64,000 bases of DNA from Pseudomonas nitroreducens NBRC 12694 (GTDB lineage Bacteria > Pseudomonadota > Gammaproteobacteria > Pseudomonadales > Pseudomonadaceae): assembly GCF_002091755.1 (NCBI RefSeq), contig NZ_BDAI01000011.1, forward strand, positions 1 to 64,000, in the 5' to 3' direction. Below, one piece after another: positions 1-10,348 of this stretch. Below the pieces are notes generated by a model that did no database searches, had not been told where the DNA came from, and saw nothing but the letters and a program-made list of their open reading frames with translations. Made by a program: the position numbers and the translations under genes. The first letter of the stretch is position 1, and every line of letters starts with the position of its first letter.

Positions 1-1152
1 ACCGCGGGCGGTGAGCCACATAGCGAACAGGCCGATCAGCACGGCGATCAGGCCGAAGCCCAGCTGCGAGACGGTGCCTTGCACACGCTGGTTATCCAAC
101 TCGTTCTGCAGTTCGATGGCCGGGCCCAGCAGGACGTTCTGGGGGACTTCCAGCAGTACGCCCCAGGGTTTGGAGCCGGGAATCGGCTGCAACGGCTCGA
201 CTACGCGCAACTGGTCGTCGTGGCGGAACACCTGCTCATGGTTGGCGGCGATGGCTTGCAACAGGTCGGCGCCCTGGTTGGGGTAGACCTCCTTGAGGTT
301 CTTGCTCAGCTTCGAGGCATCCGCGCTGTGACCGGCGAGCAGGCCGGCCGCGCTGACGATGCTGACGCGGCCCTGGCCATCATAGAGTTCCCGGCTGCCT
401 TCTAAGGCGATTTCCTGCAGCTTCTCCATGCTGATATCCAGGCCCATGACGCCGATGACCTTGCCGTCCAGTTCCAGGGGGAAGGCGATACTGGTCATGA
501 GCATCTTCTTCTTGCCCACTTCATCGAAGTAGGGGTCGAGCACGCAAGGTCGGCCGGTGGTCTTGGGACAGGTGAACCAGGCGTTGTAGGCGCTGCCACT
601 CGGGCCGGGGCTGGTGTCGTTGAGCAGCGATTCGGCCATGGCCTCGGACTCGAGGTGACCCGGCGTGGCCTGGGACCAGTAGATGGAGAAGCGACCGGCA
701 TCATTGCTGCCCAGTTCGCCCTGGCCGGCGAACAGCTTGTCCTTGCCATCCAGCGCGTCGGGTTCGAAGGCGACGTAGAGGCCGAGCAGTTCCGGGTTGC
801 CTTCCAGCGCGGTCTTCACCTGGCGGGTCAGGTCCTCGCGCAGGTCGTAGGCGTCGAGGAAGCGCTTCTGCGCCTGGTCACGCAGGAACAGCACCTGCCG
901 TGAGAAACCCTTGCCATATTGATAGGCGTCCATGATGTAGCGCTGGATGCGCATGGCCTGGACTTCACCGCGCGATTGCAGGCGGGCCTTGGCTGCTTCG
1001 TCGAGCATCTGCGTGCTCGATTGCTTGACCAGCGCGGTGCTGTGCTGGGTGCGGTAAACGGACAGCCCGGACAGCAGCGAGACGACGCCGAGCAGGCAGA
1101 GCCCGGCAAGCAAGGTGATCTTCCACTGGATGGAAAGACGGCGCAGAAGCAT
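1..1152 (-). CDS. dCACHE methyl-accepting chemotaxis receptor, TlpQ/McpU-like (3' end cut off by window edge)
   Basis: The 384 visible residues run in frame to base 1. A short cytoplasmic N-terminus and a membrane helix (about residues 10-32) lead into a ~310-residue periplasmic sensor, then a second helix ending at FAMWLTARG. The HAMP and signalling domains lie outside the window. The sensor has dCACHE features: PYFDEVGKKKMLMTSIAFPL, then VIGVMGLDIS. It lacks the YxxxxRxWY amino-acid motif of PctA-type receptors. From memory, the P. aeruginosa gene beside this permease and the nuo operon is tlpQ, whose product senses histamine and polyamines (McpU in P. putida). That specificity is inferred from synteny and not shown by sequence. 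Start ATG at 1152, with AGGA about 11 nt upstream. Confidence 0.82.
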   Translation of the reverse strand, partial: MLLRRLSIQWKITLLAGLCLLGVVSLLSGLSVYRTQHSTALVKQSSTQMLDEAAKARLQSRGEVQAMRIQRYIMDAYQYGKGFSRQVLFLRDQAQKRFLDAYDLREDLTRQVKTALEGNPELLGLYVAFEPDALDGKDKLFAGQGELGSNDAGRFSIYWSQATPGHLESEAMAESLLNDTSPGPSGSAYNAWFTCPKTTGRPCVLDPYFDEVGKKKMLMTSIAFPLELDGKVIGVMGLDISMEKLQEIALEGSRELYDGQGRVSIVSAAGLLAGHSADASKLSKNLKEVYPNQGADLLQAIAANHEQVFRHDDQLRVVEPLQPIPGSKPWGVLLEVPQNVLLGPAIELQNELDNQRVQGTVSQLGFGLIAVLIGLFAMWLTARG

Positions 1153-1444
1153 GGAGGGGAATCCTTGTTTGAACTAAGCCTCGGGATGCCAGCTATATCG
1201 GCCTTTCCCGCATCTTCTTGACCCGCGACGGGGTGAAACGCCAGAAAACAGGCGATTCTGGCGTGCCTGGCCGACGGGCGGCGAAAAGCCAGGCAAGAAG
1301 CGTGCTCGTCTGCGTGAAAGTCCTGCCAGGCTAACTCGGAAACGTCTTGATTCGACTCAAGTTTTGACACCCCGGCGAGCGTTTGGCAGAGTGCGCGCCT
1401 TTTGCCCGCGCCCTGGCGCGGCGAGCCCTGGAAGGAGTGCTGGA
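1153..1444. promoter_or_regulatory. divergent intergenic region between chemoreceptor and permease
   Basis: It drives genes in both directions. It contains an inverted repeat, CGCCAGA (1239-1245) and TCTGGCG (1257-1263), with a 12-nt spacer. A second motif, TTGAT-N4-CTCAA (1347-1360), is one mismatch from the Anr/Dnr consensus TTGAT-N4-ATCAA and sits 85 nt before the permease start. No convincing sigma-70 hexamer pair was found. The Anr assignment is tentative. Confidence 0.35.
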
Positions 1445-2764
1445 ATGAATGCGGTGTTGATCGCCATTGGCCTGATGCTGGTGTTGAGCCTGTGTCGCGT
1501 GCATGTGGTGGTCGCGCTGATCGCCGGTGCAGTGGCAGGTGGTCTGCTCGGCGGCCTGGGCATGGACGGCACGCTCAAGGCGTTCAACGAGGGCCTGGGT
1601 GCCGGTGCGACGGTGGCGCTGTCCTACGCCATGCTCGGCGCCTTCGCCGTGGCCATCGCGCGCTCCGGAATGGCGCACGCCCTGGCCGATCGCGCCCTGG
1701 CGATGCTCGGCCGGCACGAGGCGAACGGTTCCACTGCCTTCAAGTGGATGATGATTGCCCTGCTGCTGGTGGTGGCGATCGCCTCGCAGAACATCCTGCC
1801 GATCCACATCGCCTTCATTCCGCTGCTGGTGCCGCCACTGCTCTACGTCCTGACGCGCCTGCAGATCGACCGCCGGCTGATCGCCTGCGTCATCACCTTC
1901 GGCCTGATCACGCCCTACATGTTCCTGCCGGTGGGTTTCGGCAACATCTTCCTGAACCAGATCTTGCTGGCCAACGTGGCGCGCGCGGGCGTCGACGTGC
2001 AGGGCATCAACGTCACCCACGCCATGCTGATCCCGGCGCTGGGCATGGTCTGCGGGCTGCTGATCGCGGTGTGCTTCAGCTACCGGCGCAAGCGTGATTA
2101 CGATCTGCAGCCCATCGAACAGGCTGAGCGGGTCGATACGCCCTACAGCAAGATGAGCCTCGCCGTGGCCGGCGTCGCAGTCGCTGCAGCCTTCGCCGTG
2201 CAGCTGCTGCTGGACTCGATGATCCTCGGGGCGCTGGTCGGTTTCCTGGTGTTCTCGCTGTCCGGCGTGGTGCGCTGGAAGGAGGCGGACGACCTGTTCA
2301 CCGAAGGCATGAAGATGATGGCCATGATCGGTTTCATCATGATCGCCGCCCAGGGCTTCGCCGCCGTGATGACGGCCACCGGGCAGGTCGCCAGCCTGGT
2401 GGACAGCGCCGCGGGCTGGATTGGCAGCAGCAAGGCGCTGGGCGCCTTCATGATGCTGCTGGTGGGGTTGTTGGTGACCATGGGCATCGGCTCGTCGTTC
2501 TCTACGGTGCCGATCATCGCGGCGATCTTCGTGCCGCTGGCGGTGCACCTGGGCTTCAGCCCGCTGGCCATCGTCAGCATCGTCGGTACCGCAGGAGCGC
2601 TGGGTGACGCGGGCTCGCCAGCATCGGACTCCACCCTTGGCCCGACCTCCGGCCTGAACGTGGACGGCCAGCACAACCACATCTGGGACACCGTGGTGCC
2701 GACCTTCCTGCATTACAACCTGCCGCTGCTGGCGTTCGGCTGGGTGGCCGCCATGGTGCTCTGA
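1445..2764 (+). CDS. Na+/H+ antiporter family (NhaC/GntP-like) inner-membrane permease
   Basis: 439-residue polytopic membrane protein with about 11-12 hydrophobic segments. It has features of the Na+/H+ antiporter/YuiF-like family: an N-terminal LIAGAVAGGLLGGLGMDGTL stretch and a C-terminal GTAGALGDAGSPASDSTLGP motif typical of ion-coupled transporters of the NhaC/GntP superfamily. The substrate cannot be read from sequence; related proteins are proposed amino-acid or Na+ transporters. ATG at 1445 is chosen because AAGGAG lies 8 nt upstream; an in-frame upstream extension is rich in Arg and Pro and not membrane-like. It is divergent from the chemoreceptor, so a shared ligand is conceivable but unproven. 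Confidence 0.8.
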   Translation: MNAVLIAIGLMLVLSLCRVHVVVALIAGAVAGGLLGGLGMDGTLKAFNEGLGAGATVALSYAMLGAFAVAIARSGMAHALADRALAMLGRHEANGSTAFKWMMIALLLVVAIASQNILPIHIAFIPLLVPPLLYVLTRLQIDRRLIACVITFGLITPYMFLPVGFGNIFLNQILLANVARAGVDVQGINVTHAMLIPALGMVCGLLIAVCFSYRRKRDYDLQPIEQAERVDTPYSKMSLAVAGVAVAAAFAVQLLLDSMILGALVGFLVFSLSGVVRWKEADDLFTEGMKMMAMIGFIMIAAQGFAAVMTATGQVASLVDSAAGWIGSSKALGAFMMLLVGLLVTMGIGSSFSTVPIIAAIFVPLAVHLGFSPLAIVSIVGTAGALGDAGSPASDSTLGPTSGLNVDGQHNHIWDTVVPTFLHYNLPLLAFGWVAAMVL

Positions 2765-2858
2765 AAGACCGGGAGCACGGCCCTGGCGCGCGGCAATCGC
2801 GCGCTTAAAGTTGCACTTGGCGGGTCAACTGCTGACTAATGAGCAGGTTTATCCATCC

Positions 2859-3938
2859 ATGGACCCGCTCATGTTCGAATCGAAACTGGAATACCGGACG
2901 TTCCTCGCCCTGCTGCTGGTGGTGACACTCGCCTTCGGCTGGATCCTGCTGCCGTTCTACGGGGCCGTCTTCTGGGGCACCATTCTGGCGATCATCTTTG
3001 CCCCGTTGCAGCGCCGCCTGCGGCTGAAACTCAACGGACGCAACAACCTCGCCGCGCTGATTTCCCTCGGCGTGTGCTTCCTCATCGTGATCCTGCCGGT
3101 GACCTTCATTGCCGGTGCGCTGGTGCAGGAGGGGGCGATGGTTTACCAGCGGTTGAAGTCGGGGGATCTGAACTTCATCACCTATTACCAGCAGGCGGTT
3201 GCCGCGCTGCCTGGCTGGGCGCACCAGCTGCTGGAGCGTTTCGACCTGGCGGACCTGTCCAGCCTGCAGGAGAAACTCTCCGCGGGCGCGATGCAGGCGA
3301 GCCAACTGGTGGCGACCAAGGCGTTCAGCATTGGCCAGAACACCTTCGAGTTCGTCATCAGCTTCGGCATCATGCTTTACCTACTGTTCTTCCTGCTGCG
3401 CGACGGGCCTGCGCTGGGGCGGCGGATCAAGCAGGCGATGCCGCTGAGCGCGGAGCACAAGCAGCACCTGTTCACCAAGTTCACCACGGTGATCCGCGCC
3501 ACGGTGAAGGGCAACATCGCCGTTGCCGCGACCCAGGGCGCATTGGGCGGCCTGATCTTCTGGTTCCTCGGTATCCAGGGCTCGCTGCTCTGGGGCACGC
3601 TGATGGCCTTCCTCTCGCTGCTGCCAGCCATCGGCGCGGGGCTGATCTGGGTGCCGGTGGCCGCCTACTTCCTGCTCACCGGGGCGATCTGGCAAGGCGT
3701 GGTGCTGACGCTGTTCTGCGTGGTGGTGATTGGTCTGGTGGACAACATCCTGCGCCCCATCCTGGTCGGCAAGGACACCAAGATGCCCGACTATGTAGTG
3801 CTGATCTCCACCCTCGGTGGCATGTCGCTGTTCGGCCTCAACGGCTTCGTCATCGGCCCGCTGATCGCGGCGCTGTTCATGGCGTCGTGGGACCTGTTCA
3901 CCGGCCGTGAAGGTGAAGTGACCAAGGGCGCGGAGTAG
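2859..3938 (+). CDS. AI-2E family transporter (PerM/YdiK-like permease)
   Basis: 359-residue integral membrane protein of the PerM/TqsA (AI-2E_transport, UPF0118) family. Two N-terminal helix pairs flank LPFYGAVFWGTILAIIFAPL. A soluble ~90-residue segment follows (about 95-160), then helices with GGLIFWFLGIQGSLLWGTLMAFLSLLPAIGAGLIWVPVA and DNILRPILVGKDTKMPDYVVLISTLGG, both family hallmarks. Substrates vary in this family (autoinducer-2, Na+/H+, other metabolites), so none is assigned. ATG 2859 has GAGCAGG about 9 nt upstream; ATG 2871 is an alternative with a worse ribosome site. It lies 94 bp after the antiporter-like gene and could be cotranscribed with it. Confidence 0.85.
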   Translation: MDPLMFESKLEYRTFLALLLVVTLAFGWILLPFYGAVFWGTILAIIFAPLQRRLRLKLNGRNNLAALISLGVCFLIVILPVTFIAGALVQEGAMVYQRLKSGDLNFITYYQQAVAALPGWAHQLLERFDLADLSSLQEKLSAGAMQASQLVATKAFSIGQNTFEFVISFGIMLYLLFFLLRDGPALGRRIKQAMPLSAEHKQHLFTKFTTVIRATVKGNIAVAATQGALGGLIFWFLGIQGSLLWGTLMAFLSLLPAIGAGLIWVPVAAYFLLTGAIWQGVVLTLFCVVVIGLVDNILRPILVGKDTKMPDYVVLISTLGGMSLFGLNGFVIGPLIAALFMASWDLFTGREGEVTKGAE

Positions 3939-3949
3939 GGCGCCAGAAC

Positions 3950-4019
3950 TGTAGGAGCGAGCTTGCTCGCGAACCCGGCTTCGCAGCGGAGGGTATTTGC
4001 GAGCAACCTCGCTCCTACA
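3950..4019. repeat. REPIN: inverted pair of Pseudomonas REP sequences
   Basis: The first arm TGTAGGAGCGAGCTTGCTCG and the second arm ending GAGCAACCTCGCTCCTACA face each other across about 25 nt. Each arm is itself partly palindromic (GAGCGAGCTTGCTC). This is the typical GTAGGAGCGAGCTTGCTCGCGA family seen in extragenic spaces of many Pseudomonas, mobilised in trans by RAYT transposases; no RAYT gene is present here. It sits in the convergent space between the AI-2E permease and nuoN. Confidence 0.85.
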
Positions 4020-4049
4020 AAAAGGCACCGCGCATGAATTGCGCCCAAT

Positions 4050-4076
4050 AAAAAACCCCGCCGAAGCGGGGTTTTT
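4050..4076 (-). terminator. nuo operon terminator (probably bidirectional)
   Basis: AAAAACCCCG/CGGGGTTTTT hairpin with a CCGAAG loop region. It lies 14 bp beyond the nuoN stop, with T/A runs on both sides so it can serve the convergent AI-2E gene as well. Confidence 0.9.
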
Positions 4077-4090
4077 CATGCCTGTCGATC

Positions 4091-5554
4091 TCAGCCGGCG
4101 ATGGCTACCAGGCCGCTGTGCTGGAGGATATCCAGCAGCGGTTGCGGGTAGACGCCGAGGAAGAAGGCGAGCAGGGCGATGGCCACCAGCATGATGCCGC
4201 CGGCGCGCTGGGCCCAGTCCAGGGGCGCGTCGTGGCGCTTCATGTTGGGCTCGACCAGGAACATGGTCACCATTACGCGCAAGTAGTAGAACAGGCCGAT
4301 GGCGCTGCCCAGTACCAGCGAGCCGACCAGCCACCAGTGCTGCGACTCGACGCCGGTGGCGACGATGTAGAACTTGCCGATGAAGCCGGCGGTCAGCGGG
4401 ATGCCGGCCAGGGACAGCATCATCACGGTCATCACCGCGGTCAGCACCGGGCGGCGCCAGAACAGGCCGCGGTACTCGAACAGCGCGTCGGCGTCGCGGC
4501 CGCTGTACGGGGTGGACATCAGGGTGACCACGCCGAAGGCGCCCAGGGTGGTGACGACGTAGGTGGTCAGGTACACGCCAACCGCTTCCACGGCCAGGCC
4601 CTTGCTCGCCACCAGGGCGATCAGCAGGTAGCCGAAGTGGGCGATGGACGAGTAGCCGAGCAGGCGCTTGATGTTGCTCTGGGTCAGTGCCAGCAGGTTG
4701 CCGATCAGGATCGAGGCAATCGCGATGACCGCGATGGCGTCATGCAGCAGGCCGTTGTTCAGGGCCGCCGGAGCGATCTGGAACAGGCGCAGCAGCACGG
4801 CGAACACGGCGACCTTGCTGGCCGTGGCGAGGAAGGTCGCTACCGGAGCCGGGGCGCCTTCGTAGACGTCCGGGGTCCACAGGTGGAACGGTGCGAGCGA
4901 CAGCTTGAAGCCCAGGCCGACGACCATCATGCCGACGCCGATGGACAGCAGCGGGCCATGGCTGGTGCCCTCGGCCAGCGACGCACCGATACCGGCGAAG
5001 CTCAGGCTGCCGGACTCGGCATAGAGCAGGGCCATGCCGAACAGCAGGAAAGCCGAGCCGGCGGCGGACAGTACGGTGTACTTGATGCCCGCTTCGAGGG
5101 TGCGCTTGTTGAAGAAGGCGTAGGCCACCATGCCGTAGACCGGCACCGACAGCAGCTCCAGGCCGATGAACAGACCGGCCAGGTTCTGCGCGCTGACCAG
5201 CACCAGGCCGCCCGCGGTGGACAGCAGCAGGAGCAGGTAGAGCTCTTCGCGGTTACCTGGGAAGCTCTCCATGTACGCATGGGCGAGCGTGGTGCAGGCG
5301 AGGGCGGCGACCAGGATCAGCGCCATGTAGAAGCAGGCGAAGTTGTCCACCAGCATCAGCGGGGTGACTTCGATCGGGGTGACTTTCAGCACCGGGAAGA
5401 TCGACAGCAACGCCAGGTTCAGACCGATCACCGAGAGGGTGGCGGTCATCGAGTGGTTACGCTTCCAGGCCACGGCGAGCATCACCACCACCAGGGTGGC
5501 GCTGGTGATGAGCAGTGGCAGGAGCGCGATGAAGTGTTGAATCGTGAAGGTCAT
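4091..5554 (-). CDS. nuoN: NADH-quinone oxidoreductase subunit N
   Basis: 487-residue antiporter-like membrane subunit of complex I, last gene of the operon. It has about 14 helices and the Mrp-type core LELLSVPVYGMVAYAFFNKRTLEAGIKYTVLSAAGSAFLLFGMALLY, carrying the conserved lysine on a TM helix, and LSLAPFHLWTPDVYEGAPAPVATFLATASKVAVF. It moves protons across the inner membrane, coupled to quinone reduction. ATG 5554 gives the family N-terminus MTFTIQHF. It begins 7 nt after the nuoM stop, implying translational coupling. Confidence 0.97.
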   Translation of the reverse strand: MTFTIQHFIALLPLLITSATLVVVMLAVAWKRNHSMTATLSVIGLNLALLSIFPVLKVTPIEVTPLMLVDNFACFYMALILVAALACTTLAHAYMESFPGNREELYLLLLLSTAGGLVLVSAQNLAGLFIGLELLSVPVYGMVAYAFFNKRTLEAGIKYTVLSAAGSAFLLFGMALLYAESGSLSFAGIGASLAEGTSHGPLLSIGVGMMVVGLGFKLSLAPFHLWTPDVYEGAPAPVATFLATASKVAVFAVLLRLFQIAPAALNNGLLHDAIAVIAIASILIGNLLALTQSNIKRLLGYSSIAHFGYLLIALVASKGLAVEAVGVYLTTYVVTTLGAFGVVTLMSTPYSGRDADALFEYRGLFWRRPVLTAVMTVMMLSLAGIPLTAGFIGKFYIVATGVESQHWWLVGSLVLGSAIGLFYYLRVMVTMFLVEPNMKRHDAPLDWAQRAGGIMLVAIALLAFFLGVYPQPLLDILQHSGLVAIAG

Positions 5555-5561
5555 GTCGCGC

Positions 5562-7091
5562 TCACCGTACTGCCAGGGTGGAAAGGGCGGCACCCAGCCA
5601 CTGCTGGACGCCGTGCATGGTGGCCGCGGAGGTGTCGAGAACCGGCTGCGGGTAAACGCCGAGCAGGATCAGCAACACCGCCAGGCCGAGCACCATGGAG
5701 AGTTCGCGGAAGTTCAGGCCGGCAATGGCGGTGTCGGACTTGGACGGGCCGAAGTACGCGCGGTGGATCATGATCAGCGAGTAGACCGAGCCGAACACCA
5801 GGCCGAAGGTGGCGATCACGGTGATCACCGGAACCACCTTGAAGCTGCCCAGCAGGATCAGGAATTCGCCGACGAAGTTGCCGGTACCCGGCAGACCCAG
5901 CGAGGCAGTGGCGAAGAACAGCGCCACGGCCGGCAGGTACGGGATGCGCGACCACAGGCCGCCCATCTTGCGCATGTCACGGGTGTGCAGGCGCTCGTAC
6001 AACTGGCCGCACAGGATGAACAGCGCGGCAGCGGAGAGGCCGTGGGCGATCATCTGCACCACGACACCCTGCAGCGCCTGGGGGCTGCCGGAGTAGATGC
6101 CGATCATCACGAAGCCCATGTGCGACACGGAGGAGTAGGCCACCAGACGCTTGATGTCGGTCTGCGCGAACGACAGGAAGGCGCCATAGAAGATGCCGAT
6201 CAGACCCAGGGTCATGGCGATCGGGGCGAACTCGGCCGAGGCGTTGGGGAACAGCGGCAGGGCAAAGCGGATCAGGCCGTAGGCGGCGGTCTTCAGCAGG
6301 ATGCCGGCCAGGTCCACGGAACCGGCGGTCGGTGCCTGGGCGTGGGCGTCCGGCAGCCAGGAGTGCACCGGCACGACCGGCATCTTCACCGCGAAGGCGA
6401 CGAAGAAGCCGAGCATCAGGATCCACTCGGTGTGCGGCGGCAGCTGGGTTTTCAGCAGGTCGGCGTAGTTGAAGGTCAGCACGCCGGTGCTGTTGTAGTG
6501 CACGAACACCAGGCCGAGGATCGCCACCAGCATCACCAGGCCGCTGGCCTGGGTGAAGATGAAGAACTTGGTGGCGGCGTAGATGCGGGTCTTCTTGCCG
6601 TCGTCCGAACTATGACCCCAGAGCGCGATGAGGAAGTACATCGGCACCAGCATCATTTCCCAGAAGAAGAAGAACAGGAACAGGTCGACGGCGAGGAACA
6701 CGCCGATCACGCCGCCCAGGATCCACAGCAGGTTCAGGTGGAAGAAGCCGATGCGGCGCTGGATCTCGTTCCACGAGCAGAGAACGGACAGCACGCCGAG
6801 CAGGCCGGTCAGTGCGACCATCAGCAGGGACAGGCCGTCCATTGCCAGGTGCACGCTGATGCCGAAGCGCTCGATCCAGGGTACCTGGAACTGCAGGGTC
6901 CATTGCGGCTCGCCACCCGGCGCCGGGGCCAGCTGGAAGTCACCGGTGTGCCACACCCACAGGCTCAGGGCCAGGGTGAGGACCATCGATCCCAGGGCGA
7001 CCCAGCGAGGCAGGGTCTTGCTGGTGTACTCGGCGATCCAGCAAAGGAAGCCGCCGATGAAGGGGATCAGGATTAGCCAGGGCAGAATCAT
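5562..7091 (-). CDS. nuoM: NADH-quinone oxidoreductase subunit M
   Basis: 509-residue antiporter-like proton channel subunit. FFFWEMMLVPMYFLIALWG carries the conserved membrane glutamate of TM5. The VHSWLPDAHAQAPTAGSVDLAGILLKTAAYGLIRF block and the SVSHMGFVMIG block are family signatures. ATG 7091 (MILPWLILIPF) matches the usual short hydrophobic start; longer in-frame starts would read into the spacer after nuoL. It lies 28 nt downstream of nuoL. Confidence 0.97.
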   Translation of the reverse strand: MILPWLILIPFIGGFLCWIAEYTSKTLPRWVALGSMVLTLALSLWVWHTGDFQLAPAPGGEPQWTLQFQVPWIERFGISVHLAMDGLSLLMVALTGLLGVLSVLCSWNEIQRRIGFFHLNLLWILGGVIGVFLAVDLFLFFFFWEMMLVPMYFLIALWGHSSDDGKKTRIYAATKFFIFTQASGLVMLVAILGLVFVHYNSTGVLTFNYADLLKTQLPPHTEWILMLGFFVAFAVKMPVVPVHSWLPDAHAQAPTAGSVDLAGILLKTAAYGLIRFALPLFPNASAEFAPIAMTLGLIGIFYGAFLSFAQTDIKRLVAYSSVSHMGFVMIGIYSGSPQALQGVVVQMIAHGLSAAALFILCGQLYERLHTRDMRKMGGLWSRIPYLPAVALFFATASLGLPGTGNFVGEFLILLGSFKVVPVITVIATFGLVFGSVYSLIMIHRAYFGPSKSDTAIAGLNFRELSMVLGLAVLLILLGVYPQPVLDTSAATMHGVQQWLGAALSTLAVR

Positions 7092-7119
7092 GTCGGGCTC
7101 AATCTCTTTCGTGAATTCA

Positions 7120-8963
<1,844 letters not shown>

Positions 8964-8967
<4 letters not shown>

Positions 8968-9272
8968 CCGCGCATCTCGCTGGCAGCGTCGATATCGAGG
9001 GTATGGAAGCGGCGATACAGCTGGAGCAGGATCGCCAGGCCGATGCTGGCCTCGGCCGCAGCCAGGCTGAGCACCAGGATGAACATCACCTGGCCGTCGG
9101 GCTGCGCCCAGCGGCTACCGGCGACCACGAAGGCCAGCGCGGCGGCGTTCATCATCACTTCCAGGCTCATCAGTACGAACAGGATGTTGCGTCGCACCAT
9201 CAGGCCCACCAGGCCGAAGCAGAACAGCACACCGGCGAGCGCCAGTCCGTGTTCGAGAGGAATTGTATTCAT
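8964..9272 (-). CDS. nuoK: NADH-quinone oxidoreductase subunit K
   Basis: 102-residue, three-helix subunit homologous to MrpC/ND4L. It contains LFVLMSLEVMMNAAALAFV and EASIGLAILLQLYRR, with the two membrane glutamates of the central proton path. Full family length. It starts 4 nt after nuoJ and overlaps nuoL by 4 nt. Confidence 0.97.
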
Positions 9273-9276
9273 GGTG

Positions 9277-9777
9277 TTAGTCCTTCGCTTCGTGGCGGCC
9301 GAGGTGGTAGGCGGCGACCAGTGCCGCCAGCAGCAGCATCGAGGCCAGTTCGACGACCAGCAGGTACGGGCCGAACAGGCTGATGCCTACGGCCTTGGCG
9401 TCCACGGTGGTGTGACCGATGCCGGCACCGCTCGGGGTGCGCGAGAGCATCCACAGCAGTTCGACCAGCAGGACTGCGGCCAGCGCGCCCGGGCCGATCC
9501 AGACGCCAGGCTTGAGCCACTTGCGCTCCTGCTCGGCGATAGCCGGGCCGAGGTTGAGCATCATCACCACGAAGACGAACAGCACCATGATCGCGCCGGC
9601 ATAGACGATGATTTCCAGGGCGCCGGCGAACGGGGCGCCGAGGCTGAAGAAGGTCATCGAAATGGCCAGCAGCGAGATCACGAGGTAAAGCAGGGCATGC
9701 ACCGGGTTGCTGTTGGTGATGACCCGGAAGGTTGCCAGCACGGCGACGCCGGCGGCGAAGTAGAAAGCGAATTCCAC
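9277..9777 (-). CDS. nuoJ: NADH-quinone oxidoreductase subunit J
   Basis: 166-residue, five-helix subunit (ND6). EIIVYAGAIMVLFVFVVMMLNL is the TM3 segment whose pi-bulge rotates during turnover in the family. NPVHALLYLVISLLAISMTFF is the typical TM2. It sits 11 nt after nuoI in the same operon. Confidence 0.97.
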   Translation of the reverse strand: MEFAFYFAAGVAVLATFRVITNSNPVHALLYLVISLLAISMTFFSLGAPFAGALEIIVYAGAIMVLFVFVVMMLNLGPAIAEQERKWLKPGVWIGPGALAAVLLVELLWMLSRTPSGAGIGHTTVDAKAVGISLFGPYLLVVELASMLLLAALVAAYHLGRHEAKD

Positions 9778-9788
9778 GCGACGTCTCC

Positions 9789-10337
9789 TTACGGCAGCAG
9801 GCTCTTGACGTTGATCGGTTCGGCTTCATTCTGCGCGGCGCCTTTCGGCTTGCCGGCGATGGCCATGCCGGCAACGCGGTAGAAGTTGTAGTCCGGGTTC
9901 TTGCCGGGGCCGGAGATCAGCAGGTCTTCCTTCTCGTAGACCAGGTCCTGGCGCTTGAACTCGCCCATCTCGAAATCCGGCGTCAGCTGGATCGCGGTGG
10001 TCGGGCAGGCTTCTTCGCACAGGCCGCAGAAGATGCAGCGGGAGAAGTTGATGCGGAAGAACTCGGGGTACCAGCGACCGTCGTCGGTCTCGGCCTTCTG
10101 CAGGGAGATGCAGCCGACCGGGCAGGCCACAGCGCACAGGTTGCACGCTACGCAGCGCTCCTCGCCATCGGGGTCGCGGGTGAGGACGATGCGGCCGCGG
10201 TAGCGCGGCGGCAGGTATACCGCTTCTTCCGGGTATTGCAGGGTGTCACGCTTGCGGAAGGCATGGCCGAAGATCATCACCAGGCTGCGAAGCTGGGTGT
10301 AGGTGCCATGCACGACTTCGAAAATGTATTTGATCAT
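9789..10337 (-). CDS. nuoI: NADH-quinone oxidoreductase subunit I (two [4Fe-4S] clusters)
   Basis: 182-residue peripheral-arm subunit carrying clusters N6a and N6b that pass electrons to N2. Ligands are visible: Cys62, 65, 68, 72 (CVACNLCAVACP) and Cys101, 104, 107, 111 (CIFCGLCEEACP). An N-terminal amphipathic helix anchors it to the membrane arm. It follows nuoH by 11 nt. Confidence 0.98.
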   Translation of the reverse strand: MIKYIFEVVHGTYTQLRSLVMIFGHAFRKRDTLQYPEEAVYLPPRYRGRIVLTRDPDGEERCVACNLCAVACPVGCISLQKAETDDGRWYPEFFRINFSRCIFCGLCEEACPTTAIQLTPDFEMGEFKRQDLVYEKEDLLISGPGKNPDYNFYRVAGMAIAGKPKGAAQNEAEPINVKSLLP

Positions 10338-10348
10338 TGTCTTGCTCC

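Noticed and set aside
1239..1263. CGCCAGA/TCTGGCG repeat as a terminator
   Set aside because: No U-tract follows on either strand and no gene ends there; it was kept only as a possible operator.
1331..2713. 460-codon minus-strand frame opposite the antiporter-like gene
   Set aside because: A shadow frame rich in His, Gln and Arg; the plus-strand permease is clearly the gene.
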